Positions 27,701-36,132 are shown, numbered from the stretch's first letter. The stretch: 64,000 bases of DNA from Solimonas variicoloris DSM 15731 (GCF_000382285.1 NZ_KB907932.1:88972-152971), one strand, 5' to 3'. Program-made: numbers and translations. The notes: a model not told the origin generated them from the sequence alone.

Positions 27701-29291
27701 CACCACTGGCGGCGCGGAAGGCGCCGGTGACCGGATCGATCAGGCCGAGCGCCGCATCGCTGAGGCCGTACTCGACCGGCAGGCCGTCGCGCTCCCACTG
27801 CCCGGCGTCGAAGCCGACGCCGCGGAAGCGGCGGTAGGTCGAACCGGCGAGCAGCGTCAGCTCGCGCGGATAGACGGCGACACCATTGGCCGACGGCGCG
27901 TGCTGCGGATCGATCGTCAGCGCCCACTTGGTCGCAACCACGCGTTCCGCGCCGTCCGACGGCGTGTTGAGCAGATGCGTGTAGCGCTCGCCCGGAAAGC
28001 GGCTGACCAGCGTCGTCGAGCCGCCGCCATCGAAGTTCACCGCCTTGACCGCGCCGTAGGCGCGCATCAGCTGGCCGAGCTTGGTCCGCGAGATGCCGTC
28101 GCCGGTCGAGCCGACCGGCTTGTCGGCGATCAGGAAGAAGGCGCTGCCGTCGGCGCGGATGCCGAAGGCGGTGCGGCTGCTGATCTCGTTCTCGTCGGCG
28201 TCGGCCGCCAGTTCGCCGTTGTCGACCAGCAGGCCGCGGCCGAAGCCGGCGCCGAGCGCATAGCGCACCGTAGACCAGTTCGCATCGTCGGTCTCGTAGC
28301 GCAGCGCGATCTGGCTGCCGGCCGGGATCGCGGCGGCGCCGACGATCAGCGCGTGGCCGGCCGGAATCACATAGCTGGCGTCGCCCTGCACCTGGCCGAC
28401 GACCTCGCCGGAGAACGGCGCGAACTGCACGCTGTTGCTGCCGTCCTTGCGCGCGATGACGGTGACGCCGTTGGCCTGCGGCCGCACCAGCACGCCGGTC
28501 TTGCCGCTGAGGTCGATCGTGCCGCGGTAGTTCTCGGCCGTGTAGACGGCGACCGGCGAGCTGCCGCGCGAGAACGACACGTTCTTCTGCTGCGAAGCGT
28601 CGTAGCGGTAGACGCTGCCGACTTCGCTCGCGTACTCGCCGGCGACGTAGAGCTTGAGCGTGAAGCTCGGCACCTGATCGAGAATGTCGACGCGGCCGTC
28701 GTCATAGACCACCACCGCCTCTTCATTGCGGTCGCTGAAACCCGTGTAGGTGACGCCGCCGGTCTTGATCAGGCCGACGTTCCAGCCGTTGACCATGTCG
28801 TAAGGATCAGCGTTGACCGCCAGCACGATGTTCTGGCCGGCGTCGATCGCGCGGTCGGCCGAGCGCGTCGTGCGCTCCATCGTGAACTGCCCGCCGGAGC
28901 GCTGCACCGGCACCATCGCCAGGCCGGCGCCGGGCTTGAAGTCGGCGACGATCAGCGCTTCGTTGCGGGTGTGATTGAGCTTGCCTTCAGTGATGCTCAG
29001 CGCGTCGTTGACCTGATACTTCTGCAGGTCGCTGATGACGGTCGGCTCCGGCTCCTTGCTGGTCGTGCCTTCGACCACCGTCGCGACCGGCGCCTCGAAC
29101 TGCGAATCCGCGTCGGCCGGCGCGGCGATGACGTTGGCGACGAAGTTCTCGCCGGCCGACTGGTCGTCGACATAGCGGACGGCATGATCGCGGTACGTGG
29201 TCTCGGTGTCCTTGTTGCAGGCACTGAGCCATCCGCACAGCAAGAGAGATCCGCAAGCGATCCTTGTTATCGCTACCAAACGACGTGACAT
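24738..29291 (-). CDS. Giant lipoprotein combining phosphodiester glycosidase-like and purple acid phosphatase-like domains
   Basis: The product has 1517 residues, with a lipobox WLSAC (Cys25). Residues about 100-460 resemble the phosphodiester glycosidase (NAGPA) family, with the signature NFDGGGSTTLVSRFPG at 419-434. Ig-like (Big) text follows near 465-640, then a carbohydrate-binding-like jelly roll at 645-805 and another Ig-like domain at 815-905. A cohesin-like domain (FYPGGSFDLPIRVEGG...LGYDATKASMEVIPGDL) lies near 915-1015. The C-terminus is an FN3-like domain (1120-1220) and a metallophosphoesterase with all five metal motifs: GDTQ (Asp1234), GDFTDD (Asp1272), GNHE (1306-1309), LHRPP (His1386) and GHDH (1420-1423). 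ATG 29291 gives the lipoprotein signal; a longer frame start at 29375 does not. The likely role is surface hydrolysis of phosphorylated glycans or phosphodiesters. Confidence 0.82.
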   Translation of the reverse strand: MSRRLVAITRIACGSLLLCGWLSACNKDTETTYRDHAVRYVDDQSAGENFVANVIAAPADADSQFEAPVATVVEGTTSKEPEPTVISDLQKYQVNDALSITEGKLNHTRNEALIVADFKPGAGLAMVPVQRSGGQFTMERTTRSADRAIDAGQNIVLAVNADPYDMVNGWNVGLIKTGGVTYTGFSDRNEEAVVVYDDGRVDILDQVPSFTLKLYVAGEYASEVGSVYRYDASQQKNVSFSRGSSPVAVYTAENYRGTIDLSGKTGVLVRPQANGVTVIARKDGSNSVQFAPFSGEVVGQVQGDASYVIPAGHALIVGAAAIPAGSQIALRYETDDANWSTVRYALGAGFGRGLLVDNGELAADADENEISSRTAFGIRADGSAFFLIADKPVGSTGDGISRTKLGQLMRAYGAVKAVNFDGGGSTTLVSRFPGERYTHLLNTPSDGAERVVATKWALTIDPQHAPSANGVAVYPRELTLLAGSTYRRFRGVGFDAGQWERDGLPVEYGLSDAALGLIDPVTGAFRAASGDAQGYVVVRAGDKKGVARVRVISQIDAISFARSVYTLDGGASLQLQPVLSSGGRAVTYDNSILHYSVDNPADCSLDAASGVLTAGFVQGRRCTVTVSVGEQSASVQVDIGVPPVVMEDFEGDTSLYAASGARHKKVSIEKVGEPVFAGRYSMQLSWETDPKQPGTFGAYLTDPSKTKTLPGYPKYLGVNVYIPDELAGKVWWVRGLLVDADNKQVTINYNNDGEPLPERGWHFMKAQIPEGFREPLRFSQPFRFLVLKTAERIDSHVLLDNFTAVYSDNTDLQGPGVTVTPASGTTVDNAAPKISLQLNDASGVDFQDFELQLDGQDVSAQVVGNGRDRLDYQTQNLADGWHRVDYRVHDINGNVSAGDLLFNVVTGASRIYVDSSNVTFYPGGSFDLPIRVEGGAHFGTLNLRLGYDATKASMEVIPGDLAPGGVVAGNGTWSGSFSGFAASTQTLATLRLKVKDYIQNTDISVTVGGELDGQTYYHPVIRKPVGGRYVLMTNWGVGGQAADLLVVGGDGRPAPGVSVESLVYNSATDTVGNVKPLGSTDAQGLLKVDLPAASATQELIFRAYDGSGSSLMSKVLALVERLDYAPRHAFLTPTGDPSVVNVTWFTSLGAQASLVHYGTSGALSRSAQGYSEIVPFFYGTESGAVRVHHAQLSGLQPGTTYYYSVGDGTLQMSPTYSLRTDDGDDAVDIFLFGDTQTLSDENIFNGNGLVRELYRKMQAQLPGGELILHVGDFTDDITDYRLVRLFFDAMQGEGQLASKLLVPAEGNHEVLNEGAVKFASLFPLPYAQGSSVAPYDRANYSFDYGNAHIAVLSSEPPDEADWQAMMAWLEADMKASGKTWKILMLHRPPYNGNPASGNGRSAAYIPPVVDAAGIDLVISGHDHMYSRSVPLAGGSPRAGGATYLIAGSDSAKYYDSNGTGIARLADVLFDDNLNTYTTLSIRGAQMHVLTKTLDGQVVDDIVLQPRAAAAHRTEERP

Positions 29292-29441
29292 GTGAGCCCC
29301 TGACTGGTGTTCCGGCGGTGGCGACGTGCACAGCCGCAGCGCCGCGCGCCGACCATCGAGGCGGCGGTGCGGCAACGGTTGCGTCGCGCGGCACTACGGC
29401 ATGCGCGCGAACATCGCGGGGCGCAAGGTAAGCGGGGGCTG

Positions 29442-29468
29442 TTTCAGCTTCGTGGCGAAGCCGTGAAA
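29442..29468 (-). terminator. Hairpin after flgL
   Basis: TTTCA(G)GCTTCG pairs with CGAAGC(CG)TGAAA around TGG, giving about 11 pairs with a bulge. It lies 41 bases after the flgL stop and has no U-tract, so it is a candidate end of the flg operon. The rest of the 218-base gap shows no gene and should hold the promoter of the lipoprotein operon. Confidence 0.35.
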
Positions 29469-29509
29469 GCGCGACCGGCGCGCATGAAGATCCGGTCAGG
29501 CACGCGACA

Positions 29510-30706
29510 TCAACGCAGGTAGTCGAACAGCGACAGACCCTGGACCTTGGTGTAGACCTGCTGCGCGGCTTCCAGCGTCGTCATCTGCAGCTGCAGGCGC
29601 GCGATCGCGTCGGCGTAGTCGAGGTCGCGCAGATCGGAGGCGGCGCTGGTGGCGTGCTCGCCGACCGCGGCGGACACGTCGAGCGCGTCGTCGATCGCAT
29701 TGAGACGGATGCCGATGCCGGAGCGCACGTCGCCGAAGTGATCCTCGGCGCCCTGCAGCGCCGTCAGGCCTTGCTGCAGCGCCGTCTGGATCTGCGCGCG
29801 CTGCGCCTCGCTGTCCTGCGGCTGGGCAACGAGCGTGGCGAGACCGTCGACCAGCGCGAACACGTCCTGCGTCGTCGACGGCCCGAGCGTGAACTGATCG
29901 CCGGCCGCCGGCGTGCCGCTGAAGCCCAGCGTCGTGCCGCGAAAGCCGATCGACGCACCGTCGGCATAGCTGCCGCTTTGCAGCACCGCGCCGCCGCCGT
30001 CGACGATTTCGTAGTGGCCGGCGTCGCTGAAGCGCAGCGTGTACGAGCCGCCGTCCCAGGCCGCGGCGTCGCTGACGCTGGCCTTCGTCAGTGCCGCGCT
30101 GCCGGTATTGCCGGCCGCGGCGCTGACCGCGAAGCGGCCGTTGCCGGTCTTCAGGCCCATGAAGACCGCATCGCCCGGATCGTTCTGGGCGACATAGCGC
30201 GTGCTGCCGATCTGCGCGCTGACCGTGGTCTGGTCGCCGGCGTAATCGGCGCTGCTGCCGTTCCAGCTGAACGGCAGCCCGGCGTCGTCGGCGCCGCCGA
30301 ACAGGTAGCGGCCCTGCCCGTCGCTGGTATTGGCCAGCGCCAGCAGCTGGTCGCGGATGCTGACCAGTTCCTTGGCGATCGCCTGCCGCGAGCTGTCGGA
30401 CTGCGACGCGGTGTTGGCCTGCACGACCAGCTCGCGCACGTGCTGCAGCAGGCCGATGCCGCTGGCGAGGCTGTCTTCGCCGAGCTGCAGGCGCGCCTGC
30501 GCGCTCTGCGCCGCCTGCGTGTACTGCTGATTCTGCGCGAGCAGCTGATCGTAGTTCTGCGCCGCCGCCCAGCCGGCCGGATCGTCGGCGGCGGTGCGCC
30601 ACTTCTGGTTGGCGCTGAGCTGTGTCTGGGTCCTGGCCAGCGCGTTCTGCTGGCGCTGCATCTCGGCAACGCCCTGCTGGTAGTGCCACGCGGTCGAGAT
30701 TCTCAT
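29510..30706 (-). CDS. flgL: Flagellar hook-filament junction protein FlgL (HAP3)
   Basis: This 398-residue flagellin-like protein joins hook to filament, above FlgK. The N-terminus MRISTAWHYQQGVAEMQRQQ and the coiled-coil C-terminus (DYADAIARLQLQMTTLEAAQ, then QGLSLFDYLR) are characteristic. It follows flgK after 14 bases and is the last gene of the flgB-L operon. The variable middle is Gly/Ala rich. Confidence 0.95.
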   Translation of the reverse strand: MRISTAWHYQQGVAEMQRQQNALARTQTQLSANQKWRTAADDPAGWAAAQNYDQLLAQNQQYTQAAQSAQARLQLGEDSLASGIGLLQHVRELVVQANTASQSDSSRQAIAKELVSIRDQLLALANTSDGQGRYLFGGADDAGLPFSWNGSSADYAGDQTTVSAQIGSTRYVAQNDPGDAVFMGLKTGNGRFAVSAAAGNTGSAALTKASVSDAAAWDGGSYTLRFSDAGHYEIVDGGGAVLQSGSYADGASIGFRGTTLGFSGTPAAGDQFTLGPSTTQDVFALVDGLATLVAQPQDSEAQRAQIQTALQQGLTALQGAEDHFGDVRSGIGIRLNAIDDALDVSAAVGEHATSAASDLRDLDYADAIARLQLQMTTLEAAQQVYTKVQGLSLFDYLR

Positions 30707-30720
30707 GCCGGTTCTCCGCC

Positions 30721-32589
30721 TCAGCCGCGCGCCGCCTGCAGCAGCGCCTGGAAGGTTTCGTTGGCGGTGGCGATCACCTGCGCCGCCGCCTGGTAGGCCT
30801 GCTGGAAGCGGATCAGGTCCGCCGCTTCCTCGTCGAGATTGACGCCCGACACCGACTCGCGCGCGGCCTGGGCCTGCGTCTGCACCGCGCTCTGCGCATC
30901 GAGCGCGAGGCTCGCCTGCTGGGCGGCGGTCGCCGCGCGCGTGGTCAGCGCCGACTGCGCCGCGTTCAGCGAGTCCATGCCGAACAAGGCCCGGCCGCCG
31001 AGCGCGGCGAGCGCCTGCGCGTTGCGGTTGTCGCTGCTGTTGGCGCCGGTCTGCTGCACCGAAAAGCTGTCGCCCGCCGCCAGCGTACCGCTTGGCGTCA
31101 GCGACCAGCCGTTGACGCTGATCGCGCTGCCGGCGCTGTACGCATAGCTGCCGCTGCCGTTGATCTGATAGGTGTTGGCGTCGATGAAGCGGATCGTCAC
31201 CGGATCGGTCAGCGCCGCATTCGACGCGTCGCTGACCGCGATCGCGCCGAGCCCGGCGCTGTTGCCGCTCGCCGCGCTGGCGCTGACGGCGCTGGCCGCG
31301 GCGATGCGGCTCGGATCGCCGGTCGTCAGCGCCAGCTGCGCGGCGGCATCGGCGGTCGGCTGCACGAGAAACTTGTCGCCGGCCTGCGCGCTGCCGCTGA
31401 CGGTGATCGCGACGCCGCCGAGCCGCAGCGGATCGGCGGCACTGCCGCTGCCGCTCAGCGCCACGCTGGCGCCGCTGCGCGCGTCGGTCGCAGTCCAGGC
31501 GCTGCCGTCGAACTTCAGCACGTAATCGGAGGTGCCGAGCTGGCCGGCGTCGGCGATCGCGACCGAGAGGCCGGCATTGCCGGCGTTGGCGCTGGCCGGC
31601 AGCGCCTTGCCCGACGGCATCGTCAGCAGATCGCTGCCGCGATTGCCGTCGAGATCGACGCCGGCCGCGTTCTGCGCGTTGACCGCCTGCGCGAAACCGG
31701 CGGCGAGCCGGCCGAGTTCGTTGCGCGTCGGATCGATCAGCTCGCGCCGCGTATCGAGCAGGCCGCCGATCGTGCCGCCGCTGAGCTGCGCGGTGACCGG
31801 CTGGCCGTTGTAGGTGACGTCGAGCCGGCCGCTGCCGTAGGCGTCGGCCGCGGTGCCCAGCGCCGTCGCCTTGCTGCCGAGCACCAGCGCCTGGCCGCTG
31901 GCGACGTAGACGTTGAGGCTGCCGTCGTCCTGCGTCACCGTCGAGATGCCGACGCGGCTGGCGATCTTCTGCACCAGCGCGTCGCGCTGGTCGAGCAGGT
32001 CGTTCGGCGGCTGGCCGCCGTACTGCGCCTGGGCGTTGACGATCTGTTCGTTGAGCTTGGCCAGCGCGCTGCCGTAGTCGTTGATCTCGGCGACCGTCGA
32101 CTGCAGCGACTGGTTGACCTGCGCGTCCATCGTGTCGAGCTGCGATTGCAGCGTCGAGAAGCGATCGACGACGCTCTGCGCCGCGCCGAGCACGGCCTGC
32201 CGCGCCGCGCCGGACGCCGGCGTCGACGCCAGCTGGCTGGCGGCGCTGAAGAACGATTGCAGCGGCGTCGCCAGGCTGGTGCCGCTGTCCGACAGCAGCG
32301 TGTCGATCTGCGCGGCATAGCTGTTGTAGGCCTCGATGCGCGCATAGGCCGAGTTGCTGGTTTGCAGCCGCGCGCTGACCAGCGCGTCGGTAATGCGCTG
32401 CACCGACTGCACGCTGACGCCGGAGCCGACATAACCGCTGCCGGAGCCCGAGCCAAGTCGCGAGACCAGATCGACGCGCTGGCGCGAATAGCCTTCGGTA
32501 TTGGCATTGGCGATGTTGTGGCTGGTCGTGTTCAGCGCCGTGCGGTAGGCCAGCAGCGCCGACACGCCGGTCGAAAGCAGATCGCTCAT
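30721..32589 (-). CDS. flgK: Flagellar hook-associated protein FlgK (HAP1)
   Basis: This 622-residue hook-filament junction protein has the N-terminal rod/hook family motif YRTALNTTSHNIANANTEGYSRQRVDL and the C-terminal helix SGVNLDEEAADLIRFQQAYQ, both diagnostic. Low-complexity Ala/Gly/Ser text lies around residues 330-550. It starts 10 bases after flgJ. Confidence 0.96.
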   Translation of the reverse strand: MSDLLSTGVSALLAYRTALNTTSHNIANANTEGYSRQRVDLVSRLGSGSGSGYVGSGVSVQSVQRITDALVSARLQTSNSAYARIEAYNSYAAQIDTLLSDSGTSLATPLQSFFSAASQLASTPASGAARQAVLGAAQSVVDRFSTLQSQLDTMDAQVNQSLQSTVAEINDYGSALAKLNEQIVNAQAQYGGQPPNDLLDQRDALVQKIASRVGISTVTQDDGSLNVYVASGQALVLGSKATALGTAADAYGSGRLDVTYNGQPVTAQLSGGTIGGLLDTRRELIDPTRNELGRLAAGFAQAVNAQNAAGVDLDGNRGSDLLTMPSGKALPASANAGNAGLSVAIADAGQLGTSDYVLKFDGSAWTATDARSGASVALSGSGSAADPLRLGGVAITVSGSAQAGDKFLVQPTADAAAQLALTTGDPSRIAAASAVSASAASGNSAGLGAIAVSDASNAALTDPVTIRFIDANTYQINGSGSYAYSAGSAISVNGWSLTPSGTLAAGDSFSVQQTGANSSDNRNAQALAALGGRALFGMDSLNAAQSALTTRAATAAQQASLALDAQSAVQTQAQAARESVSGVNLDEEAADLIRFQQAYQAAAQVIATANETFQALLQAARG

Positions 32590-32599
32590 CGGCGGCTCC

Positions 32600-33553
32600 T
32601 CAGGCGCTCAGCGTGTCGCCGGCGTCGCCGAGCGCGAGCTGCATCGCCGGCCCGTTGGCGATGCGCAGGATCTTGCTGGCGTAGGCCGGATCGGTCGCAT
32701 AGCCGGCCTGCTGCAGGCCATGCACGAAGCTGGCGGCGCTGCCGCCGTGGCGCAGCGCCTGGGCGTAACGCGGATTGGACTTGAGGAAATCAACATAGTT
32801 GTCGAAGGCCTCGCCGGCCGAGGCGTAGGCGCGAAAATCCGCGCGCTGGCGCTGCGCCTGGCCGTCCACGTATTCGGTCGTCGTCGTGCGCACTTCGTCC
32901 CCCTCCCAGCGCTTATCGGCCTTGATGCCGAAAAAGTTGAATGTCGGCTGCCCGTCGGCGCCGCGCAGCGCGTGCCGGCCCCAACCGGTCTCGAGTGCAG
33001 CCTGGGCGATCAGCACGCGCGCCGGCACGCCCAGCTCGCGCGCGGCGCGCTCGGCGTGCGGGCGGATCGCCTGCACGAAGGCGCTGCGCGCGTCGCTGCC
33101 GCTGGCGCTGGCCGCCCGCGTGGCGCTGGCGCCGGCGGCCGCGGCGGCTTCGGCTGGCGCGGCGCCGGCGGCCGCGGCGGCTTCGGCTGGCGCGGCGCTG
33201 GTCACCGGCGTCGAGGACAGCGCGCCGTCCGGCCGCGCATTGGCGGCCGCAGCCGCGTCGCCGCCGCGCAGCTGGCGCACCAGCAGATCGGCCAGGCCCA
33301 GCCCTTTGCCAGACGACAGGTGCACGGCCATCTGCTGGTCGAACAGGTCCTGATAGAAATCGGTCTGGCCGCCGCCGGTCAGCGGATCGCCGGGCAAAGC
33401 CGCACGCGCACTCTTGAGCATCTGCTGCGTGAGCAGCGCCTCGAACTGCTGCGCGGCCTTGCGCACTGCCCCTTCGTCATTGGCGCGCGCGCCGCGGCGC
33501 AGGGCGTTGAACTGGCCGAAGTCGGTGATGCTGTCGGTGGGACGGGCGCTCAT
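32600..33553 (-). CDS. flgJ: Flagellar rod assembly protein/muramidase FlgJ
   Basis: This 317-residue, two-domain protein has an N-terminal rod-capping domain (KAAQQFEALLTQQMLKSAR, TDFYQDLFDQQMAVHLSSG) and a C-terminal peptidoglycan hydrolase domain. The hydrolase motif is LIAQAALETGWGRH with the catalytic Glu, followed by FNFFGIKADKRWEGD and FVHGLQQAGYATDPAYASKI. The linker near residues 120-155 is an Ala-rich low-complexity stretch containing a perfect 11-residue duplication. ATG 33553 gives MSARPTDS; an ATG 15 bases upstream is also possible. Confidence 0.94.
   Translation of the reverse strand: MSARPTDSITDFGQFNALRRGARANDEGAVRKAAQQFEALLTQQMLKSARAALPGDPLTGGGQTDFYQDLFDQQMAVHLSSGKGLGLADLLVRQLRGGDAAAAANARPDGALSSTPVTSAAPAEAAAAAGAAPAEAAAAAGASATRAASASGSDARSAFVQAIRPHAERAARELGVPARVLIAQAALETGWGRHALRGADGQPTFNFFGIKADKRWEGDEVRTTTTEYVDGQAQRQRADFRAYASAGEAFDNYVDFLKSNPRYAQALRHGGSAASFVHGLQQAGYATDPAYASKILRIANGPAMQLALGDAGDTLSA
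33129..33194. repeat. 33-bp tandem duplication in the flgJ linker
   Basis: Two perfect copies of a 33-base unit sit next to each other, in frame. They encode a duplicated Ala-rich stretch (APAEAAAAAG) between the rod-cap and muramidase domains. The copy number may vary without breaking the frame. Confidence 0.85.
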
Positions 33554-33640
33554 GCGGCGACTCCGCATTGCGGCTCAATCACAGCCGGGCGGCACATCAA
33601 GGTCGTCGCTCGATCGAGCCTTTTATTTCGCGCTGGCGCG

Positions 33641-33698
33641 CGCCTCACTTTTCTTTGCTTGTGCAAAGAAAAGTAAGCAAAAGAAAGCACACCCCTGG
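33641..33698 (+). repeat. Left terminal inverted repeat of the flgJ-flgI element
   Basis: This 58-base arm matches the reverse complement of 34079-34135 except for one C/T change and one inserted base. Confidence 0.85.
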
Positions 33699-33854
33699 GG
33701 CCGCACTTCGCTACGCGAAGTGCCCTGCGCTGCTCACGTGCTCGGGACCGTCGCCGACGCGGCATCCGTGCCGCGGCGGCGACTTGGCCGGCCGTCCTGG
33801 CCGGCCATTCCCTGCGCGCGCTGCGCTGCTCGGTGCGGCCCAAGGGGACCCGTA

Positions 33855-33893
33855 CGGCAAAGGCAAAGGCAACGGCAACGGCAACGGCAACGG
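33855..33893. repeat. Hexanucleotide repeat GGCAAA/GGCAAC inside the element
   Basis: Two GGCAAA units are followed by four GGCAAC units in a row. Such a run may vary in copy number; it is not in a gene. Confidence 0.75.
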
Positions 33894-34078
33894 CAGAGCT
33901 TCGCGGCAAGGACGCTTTGCTGTTCGCCTTTGGGTCCCCTTTGCGGAGCGCCGAGAAGCGCAGCCGGTCCGGGGCTGTCCGGCGCTGACTGTTTGAGCGG
34001 TGCGCAGCACCGCGAGTTTCAGCGACGGCCGGACCGGCGAGCATCGCAGGGAACCCGAGCGCAGCGAGGGCGCGTAAG

Positions 34079-34135
34079 CCAGGGGTGTGTTTCTTTTGCT
34101 TACTTTTCTTTGCACAAGCAAAGAAAAGTAAGGCG
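34079..34135 (-). repeat. Right terminal inverted repeat of the flgJ-flgI element
   Basis: This 57-base arm is the inverted partner of 33641-33698 and carries the same internal 11-bp stem with a four-base loop. Confidence 0.85.
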
Positions 34136-34298
34136 CCGACAGGCGAAATCAAACGTAGGGATCGAGCACCCAGCGCCGCAGAACGAGCCGTGACCGCATT
34201 GCCATCAGCAGATCCGACGCAGCACGATGCCGGCCGCGCCGCGGACATGACCCGCGTGCAGGCCCGGAACGCACCGCATGGCCGGATCGCCGCCATCA

Positions 34299-35438
34299 TC
34301 AGATCACCACCAGCTCCGCCCGCAGCGCGCCCGCTTCCTTCAGCGCCTCCAGGATCGCGACCAGATCGCCCGGCGCGGCGCCGACCTGATTCACCGCCTT
34401 GACCAGATCGTCGAGGCTGACGCCGGCGTCGAACACGAACATGCGGCCGGCGCCGTCCTGCGTCACCTCGATCTGCGAGCGTGGCACGACCACGGTCTGG
34501 CCTTCGCTGAACGCACCCGGCTGGCTGACCTGCGGCTTCTCCGAGATCGTCACCGCCAGCGAGCCGTGCGCGACCGCCGCCGGCATCACGCGCACGCCGC
34601 TGCCGATGACGACCGTGCCGGTGCGCGAGTTGATGACCACGCGCGCCGCCGCCTCGCCCGGCGCCACCTCGATGTTCTCGAGCACCGACAGGAAAGCGAC
34701 GCGCTGGCTGGGATCGGCCGGCGCGGCGACGCTGACCGTCACCGCGTCCTGGGCCCTGGCGAATTCGCCGCCGAGCACGGCGTTGATGCTCTTGGCCATG
34801 TGTGCGGCGGTGGTGAAATCCGGAGCATGGAGGTTGAAGCGCAACTCCGGCGCGACGGCGAAACTGCTGGCGACGACGCGCTCGACCTGCGCCCCATTCG
34901 GGATGCGGCCGGCGCTCGGCACGTTGATGGTGACGCGCGAGCCGTCCTTGCCGGAAACGCCGAGGCCGCCGACGACGACATTGCCCTGCGCGATCGCGTA
35001 GACCTGGCCGTCGGCGCCCTTCAGCGGCGTCATCAGCAGCGCGCCGCCGCGCAGCGAGCCGGCGTTGCCGAGCGAGGACACGGTGACGTCGATCTGCTGG
35101 CCCGGCTTGGCGAACGCCGGCAGCTCGGCGCTGACGGCGACGGCGGCGACGTTCTTGAGCTGCGGATTGACGTTGCTCGGCACGGTGATGCCGAGCTGGG
35201 CGAGCATCGACTTCAGGCTCTGCGTCGTGAACGGCGCCTGCGTGGTCTGGTCACCGGTGCCGTCGAGGCCGACAACCAGGCCATAACCGATCAGCGGATT
35301 GCTGCGCACGCCTTCGACCGCCGCCAGATCCTTGACGCGCTCGGCGCGGGCCGGATCCGGCACCAGCAGCAGCACGCCGAGCAGCAGGCGGGCCACGCGC
35401 AGCAGGCGTTGATGGCGGCGGACGAGCAGGAAGCGCAT
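34299..35438 (-). CDS. flgI: Flagellar P-ring protein FlgI
   Basis: This 379-residue periplasmic protein forms the peptidoglycan ring around the rod. A signal peptide (to about residue 33, [10 protein letters not shown]) precedes the family text [31 protein letters not shown] and [15 protein letters not shown]. The C-terminus [35 protein letters not shown] is typical. ATG 35438 gives the signal peptide. It follows flgH after 19 bases; the following flgJ is separated from it by the repeat element. Confidence 0.96.
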   Translation of the reverse strand: MRFLLVRRHQRLLRVARLLLGVLLLVPDPARAERVKDLAAVEGVRSNPLIGYGLVVGLDGTGDQTTQAPFTTQSLKSMLAQLGITVPSNVNPQLKNVAAVAVSAELPAFAKPGQQIDVTVSSLGNAGSLRGGALLMTPLKGADGQVYAIAQGNVVVGGLGVSGKDGSRVTINVPSAGRIPNGAQVERVVASSFAVAPELRFNLHAPDFTTAAHMAKSINAVLGGEFARAQDAVTVSVAAPADPSQRVAFLSVLENIEVAPGEAAARVVINSRTGTVVIGSGVRVMPAAVAHGSLAVTISEKPQVSQPGAFSEGQTVVVPRSQIEVTQDGAGRMFVFDAGVSLDDLVKAVNQVGAAPGDLVAILEALKEAGALRAELVVI

Positions 35439-35457
35439 GGCGGTCTCCGGACGATCG

Positions 35458-36132
35458 CTAGAACGGGAACAGCACCGAATTGAAGAAACGCGCCAGCCAG
35501 CCCATCGCGTTGGCGTCGGCGACCGCGCCGCTGCCGGCATAACGGATGCGCGCGTTGGCGACGCGGTCCGAGCTGACCGTGTTGCCGGCGCCGATGTCGA
35601 CCGGCCGCACGATGCCCTCGAGGGTGACGCGCTCGGTGCCCTGATTCAGCGACAGCTGCTTCTCGCCGCGCACGAGCAGATTGCCGTTCGGCAGCACGCG
35701 CGTGACGACGACCGTGACCGAGCCCGACAGCGTGTTCGACTGCGTCGATGCGCCGCCGCCGGCGAACGACTGATCCGAGCCCAGATCGAAGCCGAGCACG
35801 CCGGTGCCGTTGACGCTCAGCGGCCGGCCGAACAGCGTCGGGTTGACGATGCTGTCGCTGGTCTTCTTCGCCGTGCTGGTGTTGGCTTTCTTCTCGGCGC
35901 TGGTCTTCTCGACCAGCTGCACCGTCAGCAGATCGCCGACGCGGCGCGCCTTCTGATCCTCGAACAGGCTGATGCCGGCGCCGGCGGCGTAGATCGCCCC
36001 CTCGCTCGCCGGCGGCGGCGCGGCGGCGGCCTCGGGCGGCACCTCGAGCGGCTCGCGCGACGGCGCGCCGGCGCAGGCCGCGAGCAGGAGCGGCAGCAAC
36101 AGCGATGCGTAGCGGCGCGTCACGGCGTTCAC
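35458..36132 (-). CDS. flgH: Flagellar L-ring lipoprotein FlgH
   Basis: This 224-residue outer-membrane lipoprotein forms the L ring. The lipobox LLAAC places the lipidated Cys at residue 20. The conserved [33 protein letters not shown] and C-terminal [27 protein letters not shown] are diagnostic. Its ATG overlaps the flgG stop (ATGA). Confidence 0.96.
   Translation of the reverse strand: MNAVTRRYASLLLPLLLAACAGAPSREPLEVPPEAAAAPPPASEGAIYAAGAGISLFEDQKARRVGDLLTVQLVEKTSAEKKANTSTAKKTSDSIVNPTLFGRPLSVNGTGVLGFDLGSDQSFAGGGASTQSNTLSGSVTVVVTRVLPNGNLLVRGEKQLSLNQGTERVTLEGIVRPVDIGAGNTVSSDRVANARIRYAGSGAVADANAMGWLARFFNSVLFPF

Larger units (their letters stand above)
33641..34135. mobile_element. 495-bp repeat element with 58-bp terminal inverted repeats, between flgJ and flgI
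   Basis: The left arm (33641-33698) and right arm (34079-34135) are inverted copies with one substitution and one indel. Each arm holds a nested hairpin, CTTTTCTTTGC-TTGT-GCAAAGAAAAG, and ends in ACCCCTGG. The interior has no plausible gene. It contains a GGCAAA/GGCAAC hexanucleotide run at about 33855-33893 and further self-complementary text. The arms are far more AT-rich than their surroundings. No transposase is present, so it would be non-autonomous. The rest of the 745-base flgJ-flgI gap shows nothing else I recognise. Confidence 0.75.

Noticed and set aside
24759..29288. 1509-codon plus-strand frame opposite the giant lipoprotein gene
   Set aside because: Composition is that of a codon-shadow; the minus strand has a lipobox and catalytic motifs.
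33855..33893. GGCAAA/GGCAAC run as a CRISPR-like array
   Set aside because: The unit is six bases with no spacers; no cas genes are present.
33414..34193. Open frames through the flgJ-flgI element, including a poly-Gly-Asn stretch
   Set aside because: They derive from the inverted repeats and the hexanucleotide run; not a real protein.
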